Counted from the first letter of the stretch, positions 1-10,998 are shown. The stretch is 64,000 nucleotides of DNA from Bathynomus jamesi (GCA_023014485.1 JAJOZX010002580.1:186001-250000); one strand, 5' to 3'. A program made the numbers and translations. The notes: a model not told the origin generated them from the letters alone.

Positions 1-36
1 GCTTAATGTACTTATTTCAATTTCTTTTTTTTGCAG

Positions 37-179
37 ATTTTATTAGTGTTACTATAATGTCTCATAAAGTCTGGAAGGTAAAAAATTTATTGCTAATTGG
101 GCAGTGTATAGCACATCAGACACCAGATGCAACAAGAGTCAGAGCTAAACTACCTGAATTTTATCCTTATTTAAATATG
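37..179 (+). CDS. MRPS17: Mitochondrial ribosomal protein S17-like (uS17m), first coding exon
   Basis: This exon encodes the N-terminal 41 residues of a uS17-family protein of the mitochondrial small ribosomal subunit, which would act in the mitochondrial matrix. A pyrimidine-rich tract and CAG acceptor end at 36, so the exon starts in 5' UTR and the ATG is at 57-59. The donor is ATG|GTATGT at 179/180, phase 0. The peptide has the family's LLLIGQCIAHQ start of the OB-fold and ends YPYLNM, which joins the YFDNH start of the exon at 55576. Metazoan mitochondrial S17 proteins have a matching LNMYF-type junction (family knowledge). The gene belongs to the host and is not TE-derived. It is partial here because later exons lie beyond the window. 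A diverged pseudogene is possible, but intact splice sites and frame argue against it. Confidence 0.8.
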
Positions 180-260
180 GTATGTATTTAAAAAAGCTTC
201 ATAATTAAGCCTATCAGATGTAATAGTGCAGCAGGTAGTTATAATTGTCTTAGTATTTTA

Positions 261-622
261 TCAGGGTGGTTTGGTTTAAACCACTTGATTTAAACCATGG
301 TTTAAATCATTTTAAAAAAAACCAAAAACCAAAAGTATATGAAGAAGAAATAAAAGAATACAGGTAACCTTACATTTATATTTTGTGCATGCATGTATTT
401 CCATTAATCTAAACATAACCCCACTTGCATGATGGAGATCTATGAGGGAACTGTCTGATGATGTTCAGAACAATGTCTGTGTTCATGACTGCAGTATCAT
501 CTAGTGCTGCAGTTGAAAGAATCTTCTCTGCTTTTGGACTGGTACAGTCCAAATTAAGGAATAAATTAGGAGTTCATAAAGCTTCTAAACTTGTATTTAT
601 TTATAAATGTTTTAACAAATAG
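261..622 (+). pseudogene. hAT transposase C-terminal remnant
   Basis: An open stretch from about 455 to the TAG at 620-622 encodes SSSAAVERIFSAFG followed by LVQSKLRNKLG and a short basic tail. This is the C-terminal dimerisation segment of hAT transposases, whose hallmark is S-x-(A/N)-x-E-R-x-F-S. No N-terminal zinc finger or catalytic part is visible. A possible hAT terminus, CAGGGTGGTTTGG, lies at about 264, followed by repeated GGTTTAAA blocks, but I found no matching right end. This is a dead fragment. Confidence 0.7.
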
Positions 623-1519
623 CTAATGTGAAATAAATTTAGAGGCTATATCTATGAACTTAAAGGCCAAAGAAAAATATATTTTTCTTTTATTTTTCTA
701 TTCAGTACTGTACCATACATTAAAGGATTTTTATTTTTTTAATATTTGTTTAGCTCTATGCACAAAGTCAAGTTAAATGTTTATGGTTAAACTATTGATT
801 TCTTTCTTTTCTAATTGTCAGCAATTAAATTATATGAGAAATACTAAAAGTTTTCAATTTCCTCAATTTATATATATATATATATATATATAAGCCTACA
901 GGCTGTATGTTAAAAACCAAAAAAAAATGATTTTTATAAAAAAACAATTTTTTTTTACCAACCCTGTATTTTATTGTCTTTGAGTTTTTGTTTAAAAGTA
1001 TTTTTGGGGTTGTTTTGTGAGTACCATACAAAAAGTATCATTATGCAACCCATACCACATTCAGTAAATATTAAATTTCAAGGACAAGCTTTTTGTTTGG
1101 TTATTTTTTTGCATGTTGAAATATCAGGCAAATTTTGGAAGATTTGGTGAAAATAGTTGTTACACAGCAATCACCACATGGTACATCTGAACTACACACG
1201 TGATCAAAGCTGCACTCCAGGCACCCATCTACCATTTGTATTTTGTGCTGAAAAACAATTTTCCCCCAAGATTTATGGAAATTTAAGCTTATGGTTATGC
1301 TTTGTACATTAATGGTAGAAGGGTGACAATATGCATGGCAACAAATAATTCGTGATGATTTTTATCTAGTACATCAGTCCTGTGATATGTACAAAGGAAT
1401 GATGCATGAGAAATTTGTAAACATCAAATTTAATATCAAATACTATAATAGATGGTGTCAATGGGCATATGTACAAGTAAGCTATGATCTCGCGACTGAA
1501 TGAACCAAAACAAGAGAGA
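623..1519. other. AT-rich intronic sequence, nothing recognised
   Basis: This stretch contains a pure (TA)n run at about 867-892. I see no coding similarity, TIR pair or RNA gene in it. Confidence 0.5.
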
Positions 1520-2240
1520 AAAACAATCCAGAGACCTTTAAGAAATTCACACTTAGGTTAGAACACGTTCCCCCGACTCCATAAGGGATTTTTTGACCAA
1601 GAATCTCATTAAAGGGTCTAACTTATAAGTACCTTCACACAAATTAAAATTATCTACTTTTTCTAGACACACAGATTCTATTATTTTTCTTTTGACATAA
1701 TTATTACATTTATAAAGTACCTTACTTGATTCCCAATCTATAGCATGATTATTTTGGCTGGCGTGATAAAAAATGGCATTATTAGTATTACAACTTCTGA
1801 AGGCATATTTGTGTTCTTTAATACAGGTTTCAATATTTCTTCGTTTCTCTCACGTATACTAAATCACAACTTTTACAGGAATGCTGTAGACACAGCATTT
1901 AGTATACGTGGGAGAAACTGGAAGAAATATTGAAACCTGTATTAAAGAACACAAATATGCCTTCAGAAGTTGTAATACTAATAATGCCATTTTTTATCAC
2001 GCCAGCCAAAATAATCATGCTATAGATTGGGAATCAGTAAGGTACTTTATAAATGTAATAATTATGTCAAAGAAAAATAATAGAATCTGTGTGTATAGAA
2101 AAAGTAGATAATTTTAATTTGTGCGAAGGTACTTATAAGTTAGACCCTTTAATGAGATTCTTGGTAAAAAAATCCCTTACAGAGTCAGGGAATGTGTTCT
2201 AACCTAAGTGTGAATTTCTTAAAGGTCTCTGGATTGTTTC
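1520..2240. repeat. Inverted repeat (foldback) of a Penelope-like element tail
   Basis: Two arms of about 340 bp, 1520-1860 and 1897-2240, are near-perfect reverse complements around a spacer of about 36 bp. Each arm carries the same Penelope-like 3' coding tail and downstream noncoding sequence. A transcript across the region would form a long hairpin. Penelope-like elements are known for complex inverted and tandem terminal structures, so this is probably an insertion product and not a later rearrangement (inference). Confidence 0.8.
1902..2111 (+). pseudogene. Penelope-like element GIY-YIG endonuclease fragment
   Basis: The reading frame starts with VYVGETGRNIETCIKEHK, the YxG plus R/H-rich core of the GIY-YIG nuclease that forms the C-terminal domain of Penelope-like elements. 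It continues through an NNAIFYHASQNNHAIDW segment, as in that family, to a TAG at 2109-2111. The reverse transcriptase part is absent. The opposite arm (1852 downwards, minus strand) carries the same coding segment. The YVG start of the domain lies beside the hairpin spacer, so both copies are truncated at the same place. Confidence 0.75.
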
Positions 2241-2760
2241 CTTACTCACTTTTAGTAAATGTAATAATGGAAGTAATAAATGTGGAAATAAATATAAATG
2301 CAACAGATGTAATAATAAGGTAATATTTAAATTTAATAATTAGGGTAAAGGTAAAATAATAAATGTTAAAAATGTAAATGCAATAATAAATGCAGTAATT
2401 ATGTCAAATATTAGAATCTGTATGTATAGAACAAGAAGATAGTTTTAATTTGTGCGAATGTACTTATAAGTGGGACCCTGTAATAAAATGCCCTTCCAGT
2501 GTCGGGAGAATGGTATCTAACCTAGGTGCGAATTTCTCATTGGTCTCTGGATTGTTTCCTTCTCGCCTTTTTCATTCATTTTTCGGTTTATAAGTTCTGT
2601 ATAATAAACAACAATGTAATAACCAATGTAATAATAAATTTATAATTTCTGTAATAAATAATAATGCAATATTAAATGTAATAAATTTAATAATAAATGT
2701 AATAATTATGTAAAAAAATAATAGAATCTGTATGTTTAGAACAGGGGAAAGGGTTCACCC
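2241..2760 (+). repeat. Stuttered tail repeats of the Penelope-like element with AATGTAATAATAA spacer
   Basis: The sequence around AATAGAATCTGT(A/G)TGT in the right arm recurs at about 2410-2590 and again, truncated, at about 2715-2745. The copies are separated by low-complexity AATGTAATAATAAATG runs. Successively shorter copies in the same orientation look like tandem or partial insertions of one element tail. Confidence 0.6.
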
Positions 2761-2937
2761 TCCACATCTCCCCCCCAAGCTCCTTTCTACCTGTCTTGCC
2801 ATATAGCCTACACACCTACTATATTACCCTAATATGGTTCTCTCTTCCTTTCCTTACAATTTTTATACCAAAATATTTATTAACAAATTATTTACATAGA
2901 TACCCTCTTTTTTTTTCAAAAAATAATTTTTTCAATA

Positions 2938-2969
<32 letters not shown>

Positions 2970-3533
2970 AATAATTTTCAATTTTATTTTCAAATTTAAA
3001 TTTTTTTTTTTTTTTTTTTTTCAAAATAATTGTTTTCAATTTTAAATCATTTAAATCATTAATTACATACATTGCTAGCATAAGAATAACAGATATTTAC
3101 AAATTTACTTTATAAATCATTCATTTATTTATTTAAATTATAATTCAGTTATTTAATAATCTTTATATTTAACAAATACAGTAAACATTCAAACATTCAA
3201 TATTTAGGACTAACAGCTGGCTAACAATTACTTTCTCTTTAATAATTTACGTTATACTAAAAAATATTCTACAATTTATTTTTTAATAGTTATTTACAAT
3301 AGTTATTTACAATACCAGGAATGAGGTTGAAACCTGCAAAGCAGCAAATCACCAGAGGCAGGTATCAGCAGGTCTGGGAACTCACCCAGGCACCTTCCTC
3401 CTTCAAGCACAGCCCAGCTTCTGGCCTCAAAATGTAGGCTGCCACCTGGTTGAATTTCCAACCACTCACTCTTTCACACATCATACAATACTACTATTTT
3501 TTTTTTTTTCCTACAGAACACTACACCAATACT
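2761..3533. other. Low-complexity poly-T and AT-rich stretch
   Basis: There are long T runs at about 2939-2965 and 3001-3022, then A/T-rich sequence. The part nearest the gypsy integrase should contain that element's 3' LTR, but I could not match it to a 5' LTR. Confidence 0.4.
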
Positions 3534-5601
3534 TTATACTACATTACCATCACCACTCCCTAAACACTGTTGCACTTTCTCTATCATTCTAACCCATCTA
3601 CTTTTAATATCTTCTCTAATACTACTTGTTAATTCTACATCTAAGCTTTTATTCAACACATTTTCTTCTATCTCAAGCAATAACATTCTCACTTCCTCAC
3701 AAAAATCAATCACATTCATTCTCTCCTCATTCTTTCATTTATACTTCCTTCACCTCTATCTACTCCCCATTCATCCCTCACACTTTCCATTAAGGTCACA
3801 ATACTTTGCTCAGTTACACTCCTTTCTCTCTCACATACATTTTCCCTTTCACTCTCAAGAATTGTAAATCCCACACTCTTAATGCCCCCTCCCTGACACA
3901 ATCTTTCCACTTCTGAGTGAAGAATTTCCCTTCTTCTCCTTCTCCTCCACCCTCGGAAAATCCCAGAAAAGAAAGGCCCTCAAGGTCTGAGACCCCAAAA
4001 CCCTCAAACGAGAATTCCCCGGATGGACCAGGCTGGCACCATGAACCACCAAAGTCCCGAACATCCCATTCTAACTCTGCCTCACCCGCGGCTGTTCCAG
4101 AGTCCAACTGGGAATCCTTCAGCTCATATACTTCACCTATCTGCCTGGCTTTCTCACCTTTCATTCCCTTTCTTCTCACCTTTTTCTTCCTTTTTGCCCG
4201 CTTTGACACAATCAAGAACTCCAGATCTGCATCCATCCATTCATCCTGGATTCCCATCATGTTCTTGGTTTCTAGCGCTTTCTTTTGTTCCATCCTCTCA
4301 CACATATCATACATTGGGTGACATACGATGTACTCCGGAGGTATTCGCCATTTGCGCAACTGCCGATGATGTGCTCTTACTTCTTCACACTGTCCATTCT
4401 CTTGCTCCCTCTCAATCACATACGTTACCCCATTCTCCCATACCTTTTTCACCACAAATGGACCCTCAAACTTTTGCGCCAACTTATACTCATTCCTTCT
4501 TCCAGCCTCATGCACCTCTTTCAAAACAAGCTCACCAACACCAAATGACCGAAAATGCACACCAGCCTCTCTCCATCTATCACATGTATTCTCATTTAAT
4601 CGTATATCCTTTTGCACAAACCTTCCAAATGTAGACACATACCTTCTTGGGGAAGTTTGAATGGCTGAGTGGTATGTCGAATTGTAGCACCAGGCAACTC
4701 TTGCCAACTCAGCATCCCACTCAGCCCCTTCCCCAATACATACACGCAGCATTTCACTTATCGTTTTCACCTGTTCAGCCAAACCATTCGAAGCAGACAT
4801 ATACGGAGTTATTCTAACATGCTCTATCCCATTCTCACTCAACATTCTCTCAAAACTAGCACCCCTAAACTCAGGCCCATTATCTGTTAAACACTTACGC
4901 GGCCTTCCAAGCATCATTGGTAACATACTCTCTCTCATCACTCTCGCAACATGCTCACTTGTTTTATTCTCTAACGCAGCAACATACACAAACTTACTCT
5001 TGTGATCGACCCCTACTAATATTCCAACTTTCCCTCTACTCGTTCTCGGCATACTCACAATATCAACCACCACAAGCTCCCACGGTTCTTTCACTTCAAT
5101 CTTTCGCACTGGGGGGCGGCTATGCTGGGACTGGTATTTTCGCTTTTGGCAACTCTCACAAGTAGTTGCCACTTCTGCAACAACCAGTCCCAGCCTAGGG
5201 TGGAAAACCATTCCTTTCATCAATTCCCATAACTTGTTTTTTCCCACATGCCCATACATCCTATGTGTAATAATCACCAATCCTACCATACCCTCAAATG
5301 TCATCACTGGCACACTCTCTGTCTCACCCACCTTATTTACCCTCATATAATATAGCACTCCCATCCATACAGCCAACTTTTTCGCATACCTTTTATACTC
5401 TTCCACCTCTTTTGACCACTCTCTCACATCTATACCATTATACACATATTCTCTCAACTTGCATATCACCTCATCTCCCTCTTGCATATCTAAAATATCT
5501 TCATCTCTCAACACTTCACACTGGTCTTCCACCTCTAACTCAATTGCTCCCACTAACACAGCATCTATACCTGTGCTCGGAAACATTCCCATACTGACCA
5601 C
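3534..5601 (-). pseudogene. Gypsy integrase with C-terminal extension
   Basis: This region encodes the enzyme that would insert the cDNA copy into the genome. The 595-residue frame from 5601 has an N-terminal HHCC zinc-binding module (HRMYGH and CESCQK, about residues 113-153). A DDE core follows (VVVDIVS, TDNGPEF, then NGLAEQ supplying the Glu). After the core comes a segment with FEGPFVV and VTYVIE, typical of the gypsy integrase C-terminal beta domain. A charged, low-complexity extension of about 150 residues continues to 3814. Two further short minus-strand frames down to 3534 look like its frameshifted continuation. The frame overlaps protease 2 (5540-5601) in a different phase, so an indel separates them. 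Confidence 0.85.
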
Positions 5602-6130
5602 ATGTCTCTCCTTCTCTCATTACTGAGCCCTGACCAACATCCACACTCAAGTTCATATTCTCAAGGAAATCAATTCCCAGTAGAAAATCCCAGGGCATTG
5701 ATTCCCCTTTCAAGACTATGAACTTGTGCTCCCATACCTCTTTACATGCACCTAATCCCACCCTCAACTGCACAGCTTCATGTGACGCGACTGTTCCCCC
5801 TCCGATACCACGTATTCTCACACCCACTCTTTCTCGGGATACAGGCACATTCTCTTCATCTAAATCACACAACACTCGCTCATTCACCAGACTGATTTGG
5901 GCACCTGTATCCACAAGACCCCTGTAGAGCTCAATAGGACCTTCTGGAACCCTTACAGGAACCACAGAAGGGCTGAGCTCTACCTCATCCACACAGTCAC
6001 GTATCATCCATGGCCCCTCTAACATACCTACTTCCATACAACCTTCTCCCTCTGACTCTCTCTGTGCAGCTCTAACTTCATCCAAAACCCTTTCCAAATT
6101 TTCACCTGGCACTATGCTTTTATACCTCTT
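5540..6130 (-). pseudogene. Second retropepsin-like aspartic protease, between OTU-like domain and integrase
   Basis: The frame contains LVDTGAQISLV (catalytic Asp codon at 5909-5911), a glycine-rich flap-like GIGGG, and FLLGIDFLE, the alpha-helix and (I/L)LG signature that closes a retropepsin. These are the same landmarks as in protease 1, but the sequence is clearly different, so this is not a simple local duplication. Retropepsins cleave the polyprotein after dimerising. Normal gypsy elements have one, upstream of RT. This one lies downstream of RNase H and directly upstream of integrase. Its frame also carries the C-terminal end of the OTU-like domain (to about 6130). Confidence 0.75.
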
Positions 6131-6570
6131 CCTTTCACTCACCCAATTGTAATGTACACCACTAATACACTGCAAATGCAAAATCAGGGCTCCTTTCTCC
6201 TCGATCCTTTCATCTTTATACACAATCGGACAATCATACCATAATGCACATACACTTCAACACTAAACAATGAGCTGACCACCATGAGGACCTCTTGAAA
6301 AGGAAAAATACCCGGGCTCCCCATGGCTTTCAGCTCACGTACATAATTGCGGACCTTACAAACACCCATCCTTTCTGGTTTCTTAATCGCTTCATTCATA
6401 ACCAAGGTCCGCAATTCATTCACACTCCCTGGTATTCTCATTTTTAACCCATCCAATTTCAAATCTTTCAACCCATACCATACACTTTCAAACAAACTGT
6501 CGCCACCCCCCCTACTTTCATGCAACTTTACTATTCCCACTGGCAAATACTCAGGGTCGACCACCTCTTT
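6130..6570 (-). pseudogene. OTU-like cysteine protease (deubiquitinase-like) domain in gypsy pol
   Basis: Downstream of RNase H, the minus-strand frame has GGGDSLFESV, matching the DG(N/D)CLF active-site block of OTU proteases. Next come a helix with ELRTLVMNEAIKKP and then SPGIFPFQEVL and FSVEVYVHYG, matching the later OTU helix and strand. After a frame change in the ORF overlap (about 6184-6223), ALILHLQ and GVHYNWV supply the final strand and the catalytic His (codon 6152-6154). The Cys position is Ser here (AGT, 6496-6498), one base from TGT. This copy would be catalytically dead even without the frameshift. The assignment rests on motif order seen by eye. Confidence 0.6.
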
Positions 6571-7875
6571 CTCACACCTTTCATTCACCCCAGGTATTCT
6601 TGACATCAGGTCAGCCATACAATTCCTCTCCCCTGGCACATACTCAATCTTATAATCAAACTCACTCAACTCAAGCAAAGTTCTAGCAATTCTTCCATCC
6701 ACAACTTTCATTCTCTCCATATATACCAAGGGCTGATGATCAGTCTTTAAAATAAATTTCATTCCATACAAAAATGACTTGAAAGCTTTCACACAAAACC
6801 TCATTGCCGCAAGTTCTCTCTCAATTGTACTGTACTTTCGCTCTGCCTTACTGAATGCTTTAGATACATACCCAATTACTCTCCTTCCTTCCTGTCCTTC
6901 CTCTCCCTGCAACTGGCACAAGCACCCACCCATACAAAATCCACTCGCATCTGTATACAATTCTAGCAAACTCGCTCCTTCACTCAGGTCCGGATAAGCC
7001 AACTCCACATCTTTCGCTGCTTCCACTCTCAATTGCTCAAATGCTTCATTCATCTTCTCCGTCCACACCAACTGAGTACTACCTTTCATTCCAGTCACTT
7101 CGGTCAGGGGTTTCGAAATCCCAGAGCAGCCCGCTATAAATTTCCTCTGAAACTCTACAAGTCCCAGAAAAGATTTAAGTTCACGAACTGTCCGAGGTTT
7201 CGGGAACTCCCTGACTTTTTCCATATACTCCCCACTCTTTCGTATACCACTCGAACTCACCTTGTGCCCCAGAAATGCCACACTTTCCCTGAACCACTCA
7301 CACTTACTTGGTTTCACTCGTAGTCCGACTTCATCCAACACTTGCAGTACCTCTCTCATTATCTTCAGGTGCTCCTCAAATGTCTCTGTCATAATCAAAA
7401 TGTCATCTATAAAACATATGACATTTTCCCTTGCAAACTTACCAAGAACACGATTCATTGCTCTCTGAAATGCAGCAGGTGCAGCTGTAAGTCCGAACGA
7501 GAGAGCACGGAACATATAATGATTCCTGGCTGTGGAGAAAGCAGTTATGGGACGAGACTCTGGCTCAACCGGCATCTGGTAATATCCCCTCAATAGGTCC
7601 AATTTACTAAACACCCTCTTTCCATGCAAAGAGTATACACTTTCATTTATCAAGCACATCGGAAACCTGTCTTTCACTGTCCTTTCGTTCACCATTCGAT
7701 AGTCCACACACAAGCGAATCCTTCCATCAGGTTTCCGCACAGGCACTATTCTACTATTCCACGGACTTGTGCTCTGTTCAATCACTCCCATTCTCTCTAA
7801 TTCCTCACACTGCTCTTCTATCTCATTCATTACTGGTGGGGAGAAGTCTTGGCCTTTGGTAGATCGGAGTCTCAT
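6571..7875 (-). pseudogene. Gypsy reverse transcriptase and RNase H
   Basis: The enzymes copy element RNA to DNA and degrade the RNA strand. The RT portion shows RLCVDYRMVN, FSKLDLLRGYYQ, LSFGLTAAPAAFQR and the catalytic box CFIDDIL (Asp-Asp codons at about 7402-7407), then FLGHKVSSSGI. RNase H follows, with LYTDASGFCMGG, a central ERELAAMRF and KTDHQPLVY, ending at EYVPGERNCMADLMSR. Length and order are normal for Ty3/gypsy. The same 563-residue frame runs on without a stop into the OTU-like domain. The frame start at 7875 is internal: the RT linker is in the overlapping frame 7823-8287. Confidence 0.9.
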
Positions 7876-8287
7876 CCGTTAACTGGATCCTGAAGGGAGG
7901 TAGTTTTGTTAAACGGAGGTCATCATCTCCTCGGGCCAATACGCTCCTTTTCTCCCCTGCCAACTGCCACACCTGCATTCGCTCACTCTCACTCAACTGT
8001 TCGCCAACAATCACCTCCTTTCTGATTTGTTCAGTCGTCCATTCCTCCCCACATTCTTGCCCTCGTTCATCCGTTTGTATTCCATTTTCTCCCTCCTCAC
8101 ATACTTCCTCAATCACTGTATACGCTCTCCCTATCACATCCCCCTCATTTATTCTCTTTCGCCATGCACCCCCATCTTCCCTAGCTTGCACACAAATCCA
8201 TGGGTTACTCTCATCAATTATACCATCATACACATGCCCAACTCTTTTCACTTTATAGGATGCATCCATACCATTCACAAAAATCAT
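7823..8287 (-). pseudogene. Gypsy protease-RT linker
   Basis: This frame encodes the connector between protease 1 and RT. Its C-terminal part has RLTKLPPFRIQLTDETPIYQ followed by RPRLLP, the conserved approach to the RT palm in gypsy elements. It overlaps the frames on both sides by a few bases to tens of bases, so frameshifts lie near 8285 and 7850. The N-terminal part is acidic and unassigned. Confidence 0.7.
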
Positions 8288-8850
8288 GCTTCCCTGCCTT
8301 TTTTTCTATTATCACTCACTGGCCACTCAACATGCACCAATGCTGGGGTTCCCTTTTCCAGATTTACACTCTCAGATGCTCTCACCTCATACCCTTTTAT
8401 TACCCTCATCCAATCCGATTCACTTCTCCCCACATAGAATTCACACTTACCCAACTCATTCTTCCACTCAATCATACGTCTAGCAGGATGGATCACCAAT
8501 CGATTCTTTTTCAAAAACTCATACCCCAGAATCATGTCATACTTTTCACTCTCCTTATCAACCACATAAAGCACACATTCTTCCATTTCACACCCCATCA
8601 CTTTCACTTTAATCTGCACCTCTCCCAACACTCGTACTGGGATGTTCCCAACCCCTTTAATTTCCCCAGTTACTCCCCAATTCACTCTTCCTAATTCATT
8701 CTCTTTACACAAACATCCAATTCCTTGCTTACTTATTAAATTAGGTGAACATCCTGTATCCACTAATGCCCTCCATACACTCCCTCCCCATTCAACAGGA
8801 ATAACCATACACTCTGCCTTTTTCTCACTCGCTCTCACTTCCTTATTCAC
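8284..8850 (-). pseudogene. Gypsy retropepsin (protease 1), canonical position
   Basis: WRALVDTGCSPNLIS holds the catalytic Asp (codon 8758-8760). A middle portion with GEIKGVGNIPVRV corresponds to the flap region, and MILGYEFLKKNRLVIH is the closing ILG signature. Protease 1 sits between zinc-knuckle gag and RT, the usual gypsy place, and would mature Gag and Pol. Unlike protease 2 it has Cys-Ser after DTG and different loops. Confidence 0.8.
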
Positions 8851-8933
8851 TTGACACCATCCTGCTAATGCCTCAAATACACATTCATCATTCAGAGAAG
8901 CAGGGACCCCAACCCCAATGCGAAGCCCCTGCC

Positions 8934-9469
8934 CTATGCATTTCCCGTACTGGGACCAGCCTCGCCATTTCCAGTGACAGCACCCCCTTGAGGGCCCTGC
9001 CTCTGAGGTTGAGGAGCTGGCATGGCTGACACTAGCCGATTTCCTGCATGAGACACAGGACTCCCTCCCGCTGGTGCTGGAGCACCTTGCTGTCGGGCTT
9101 GACAGAACCGGGCAATATGCCCAAAGTTCTCACATGCCCTACATTCATACCCAGGTGTTCTGCATTCATACGCCATGTGTCCCGCATTCATACGCCATGT
9201 GTCCCGCATTCATACGCCATGTGTCCCATCTGCCCACATGCAAAACACGCACCCACTCTTCTTCTACAGGTCTCTATACTATGTCCCCCTCTACCACAAT
9301 ATGCACACCCTCTTACATTCCCCATATTCCCTCCATTCACTGGCCCTCTTTGCTCATTCATTCTTGACTGGCCTTGAGGCCCTTGCCTCCTATACGTTTG
9401 CCCCTGCATTGGACCATTCATTCTGGGACCCGATGTGGGAGGAGGCCCTGGCTGTTGCATGGCTGACCC
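8934..9469 (-). pseudogene. Gypsy nucleocapsid region with CCHC zinc knuckles
   Basis: Reading 5' to 3' on the minus strand there are CAYCGRGGHSIETC and CFACGQMGHMAYEC. After a run of three 22-bp repeats comes CRACENFGHIARFC. These are three C-x2-C-x4-H-x4-C RNA-binding knuckles. Gly/Pro/Gln-rich linkers lie on both sides. The frame changes inside the 22-bp repeats. The 5' edge is the insertion point of the family D element, whose 8-bp duplication is at 9462-9469. Confidence 0.75.
9162..9227. repeat. Three perfect 22-bp tandem repeats inside zinc-knuckle coding sequence
   Basis: The units are 9162-9183, 9184-9205 and 9206-9227, each beginning GCATTCATACGCC. Each encodes a MAYEC-type piece. 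Because 22 is not a multiple of 3, each extra unit shifts the reading frame. Confidence 0.9.
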
Positions 9470-9875
9470 TAGGGTGTGACAGTTGCCCCAACTTTGTCCT
9501 ACAATGCTGTTCAAAATTTTGGTGTTGCATATTGACATAAAAAATACCCATGTGCAATTTTTTGAAGATTCATGCATATTCGAGTGAGCACCAGCAATTT
9601 GAAAAATAGCGATTTTGCTTATACGGCATACACGCCTATATATGAGATTACACAACCATCATAAGGGATATTAACACAAATCATTTGCCTGTCTTAATTA
9701 AAAGCTGTTTCACTAACACAAAAAAGTTAATCATTTTTCTTATTCTCTCATGGTACATTAAGGGGTATTTTCATATATTCACAAGGTATTATTTCTAGAG
9801 CAAGAAACCATGATTTCTGTTCGGAAACAGATGATCGTTTGCGCTGATTAGGAACGCGGAGTCTGTCATTTTCAA

Positions 9876-10379
9876 CTACTTGAAGGACTTCTTGAAAGCG
9901 CTCCTCATCCCTGGCAACATTAAGAAGTCATGGCAAAGTTTTACACCACACACTGCAGCCTCATTGACGACCTGAAGCTTGTCCACAACCCGTTTCATGT
10001 TCAGGTAGTCATCATGATCCGCCCATTCACTGGCTGGACTGTGGAGAAACTGATAGGGCATGCCTAAAATGGTGAAGAACCAGCTTGAGTCAGGCCCAAT
10101 TAGGTCCACCAGGGCAGTGCCACTTTCTGCGACAGGGGGAAGATATGGCTTTCCATAGCCCCCATGATTGAGCCCCACTCTCTTAGTAACTTCAGTGCCT
10201 TCATGGCAAAGAAGGGCCTTCCTCATCTCCTCTTTTGTCCTTTCTTGTTCTTGGGACGAGAACAAAGCCAGTGGGGCCAACTCCTCAGTTAGGTACCAAG
10301 TGTGTCTACCGAGTGCCACACGTGCTTTGTCAACTATTGTGGCGTCATATGGGGCAAATTCAGCCAAGGTTTCGACCAA
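9876..10379 (-). pseudogene. Family D C-terminal domain
   Basis: The frame contains RHTWYLTEELAPLALF, DSSWFFTILGM, a DDYLNMKRVVDKL segment and EAAVCGVKLCHDF. Each has a counterpart in the same order in the gene at 53718-54416 (MRRHFWYL, ESSWFLFAGLK, EDFCHLKDVIS, DVAERGVQLIQD). In this copy the E-R of the last motif reads V-C. I do not recognise a named family. Confidence 0.65.
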
Positions 10380-10389
10380 ATAGGTGAAT

Positions 10390-10998
10390 CAATATCAGCC
10401 TGTACATTCTCAGCATGATCACATTGCTCTCTCTCTTGTCGCTTCTCTTCTCGCATCTGCCTTTTCTGTTGCTTCTGAACCTTTTCTGTGAGTACTTTGT
10501 TTACCCCAGAGTAGGTAGCTACTCTGTCACTTAGCATGCTTTTCATAAAGAGTATGTCAGTATCGATGGCATCTTGTTCAGCCTGAGTTTTCCCCTTTTT
10601 CGCAGCCGCCATGTCTTTCAACACTGTGTTCTTATAAAATTTCATCGTCAGGCTCAATTCTGATTTAAACTTCATAATTCCAGGATCATCAGCCCGTCTT
10701 CTATCCTCATTCTTTTTCATAAGCATCATGTAGTCTTTGTCATAGTAAGTTTTAATCATTCAGCCAATATTGTTCCTGCCTGTAATGGTCGGGACATTCG
10801 CCTTCTGGTAATGCAAAAGCACATTGTCAATGGTGGCAGATAAGCCTGGTCCCAATGCATATCCCGAAGGTTTGCTAACAGACATAGTAAGACCTGCCTA
10901 TTAGTTGGCAGTTTGCAGCCCTTTATTTCCTTTTCTTCTTCTCGGGGTACGGTGCCCAATAACATTCTGACATACTCATCATCTTGCCGTGTATCCAT
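10390..10998 (-). pseudogene. Family D N-terminal domain
   Basis: Two overlapping frames encode a segment with LPTNRQVLLCLLANL and, downstream, a Lys/Arg/Glu-rich region with LSDRVATYSGVNKVL and a likely coiled coil. The copy at 51555-52355 has LPTTRQVLQYFF and a RVATMSGNDKVFA block in the same order. The copy at 63215-63914 has MPTSEQVLRCFLF and RIASFGAHDQTLA. Function is unknown; a DNA-binding or oligomerisation role would be inference. Confidence 0.6.

Noticed and set aside
3917..9540. Long plus-strand open frames across the gypsy region (for example 4023-4634 and 8027-8437)
   Set aside because: They are antisense shadows of the minus-strand pol frames, Ser/His/Pro/Leu-rich, and match no protein pattern.
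9188..9655. Open frame joining zinc knuckles to upstream residues from about 9475 to 9655
   Set aside because: The part above 9470 is the end of the inserted family D element read by chance, not gypsy Gag.
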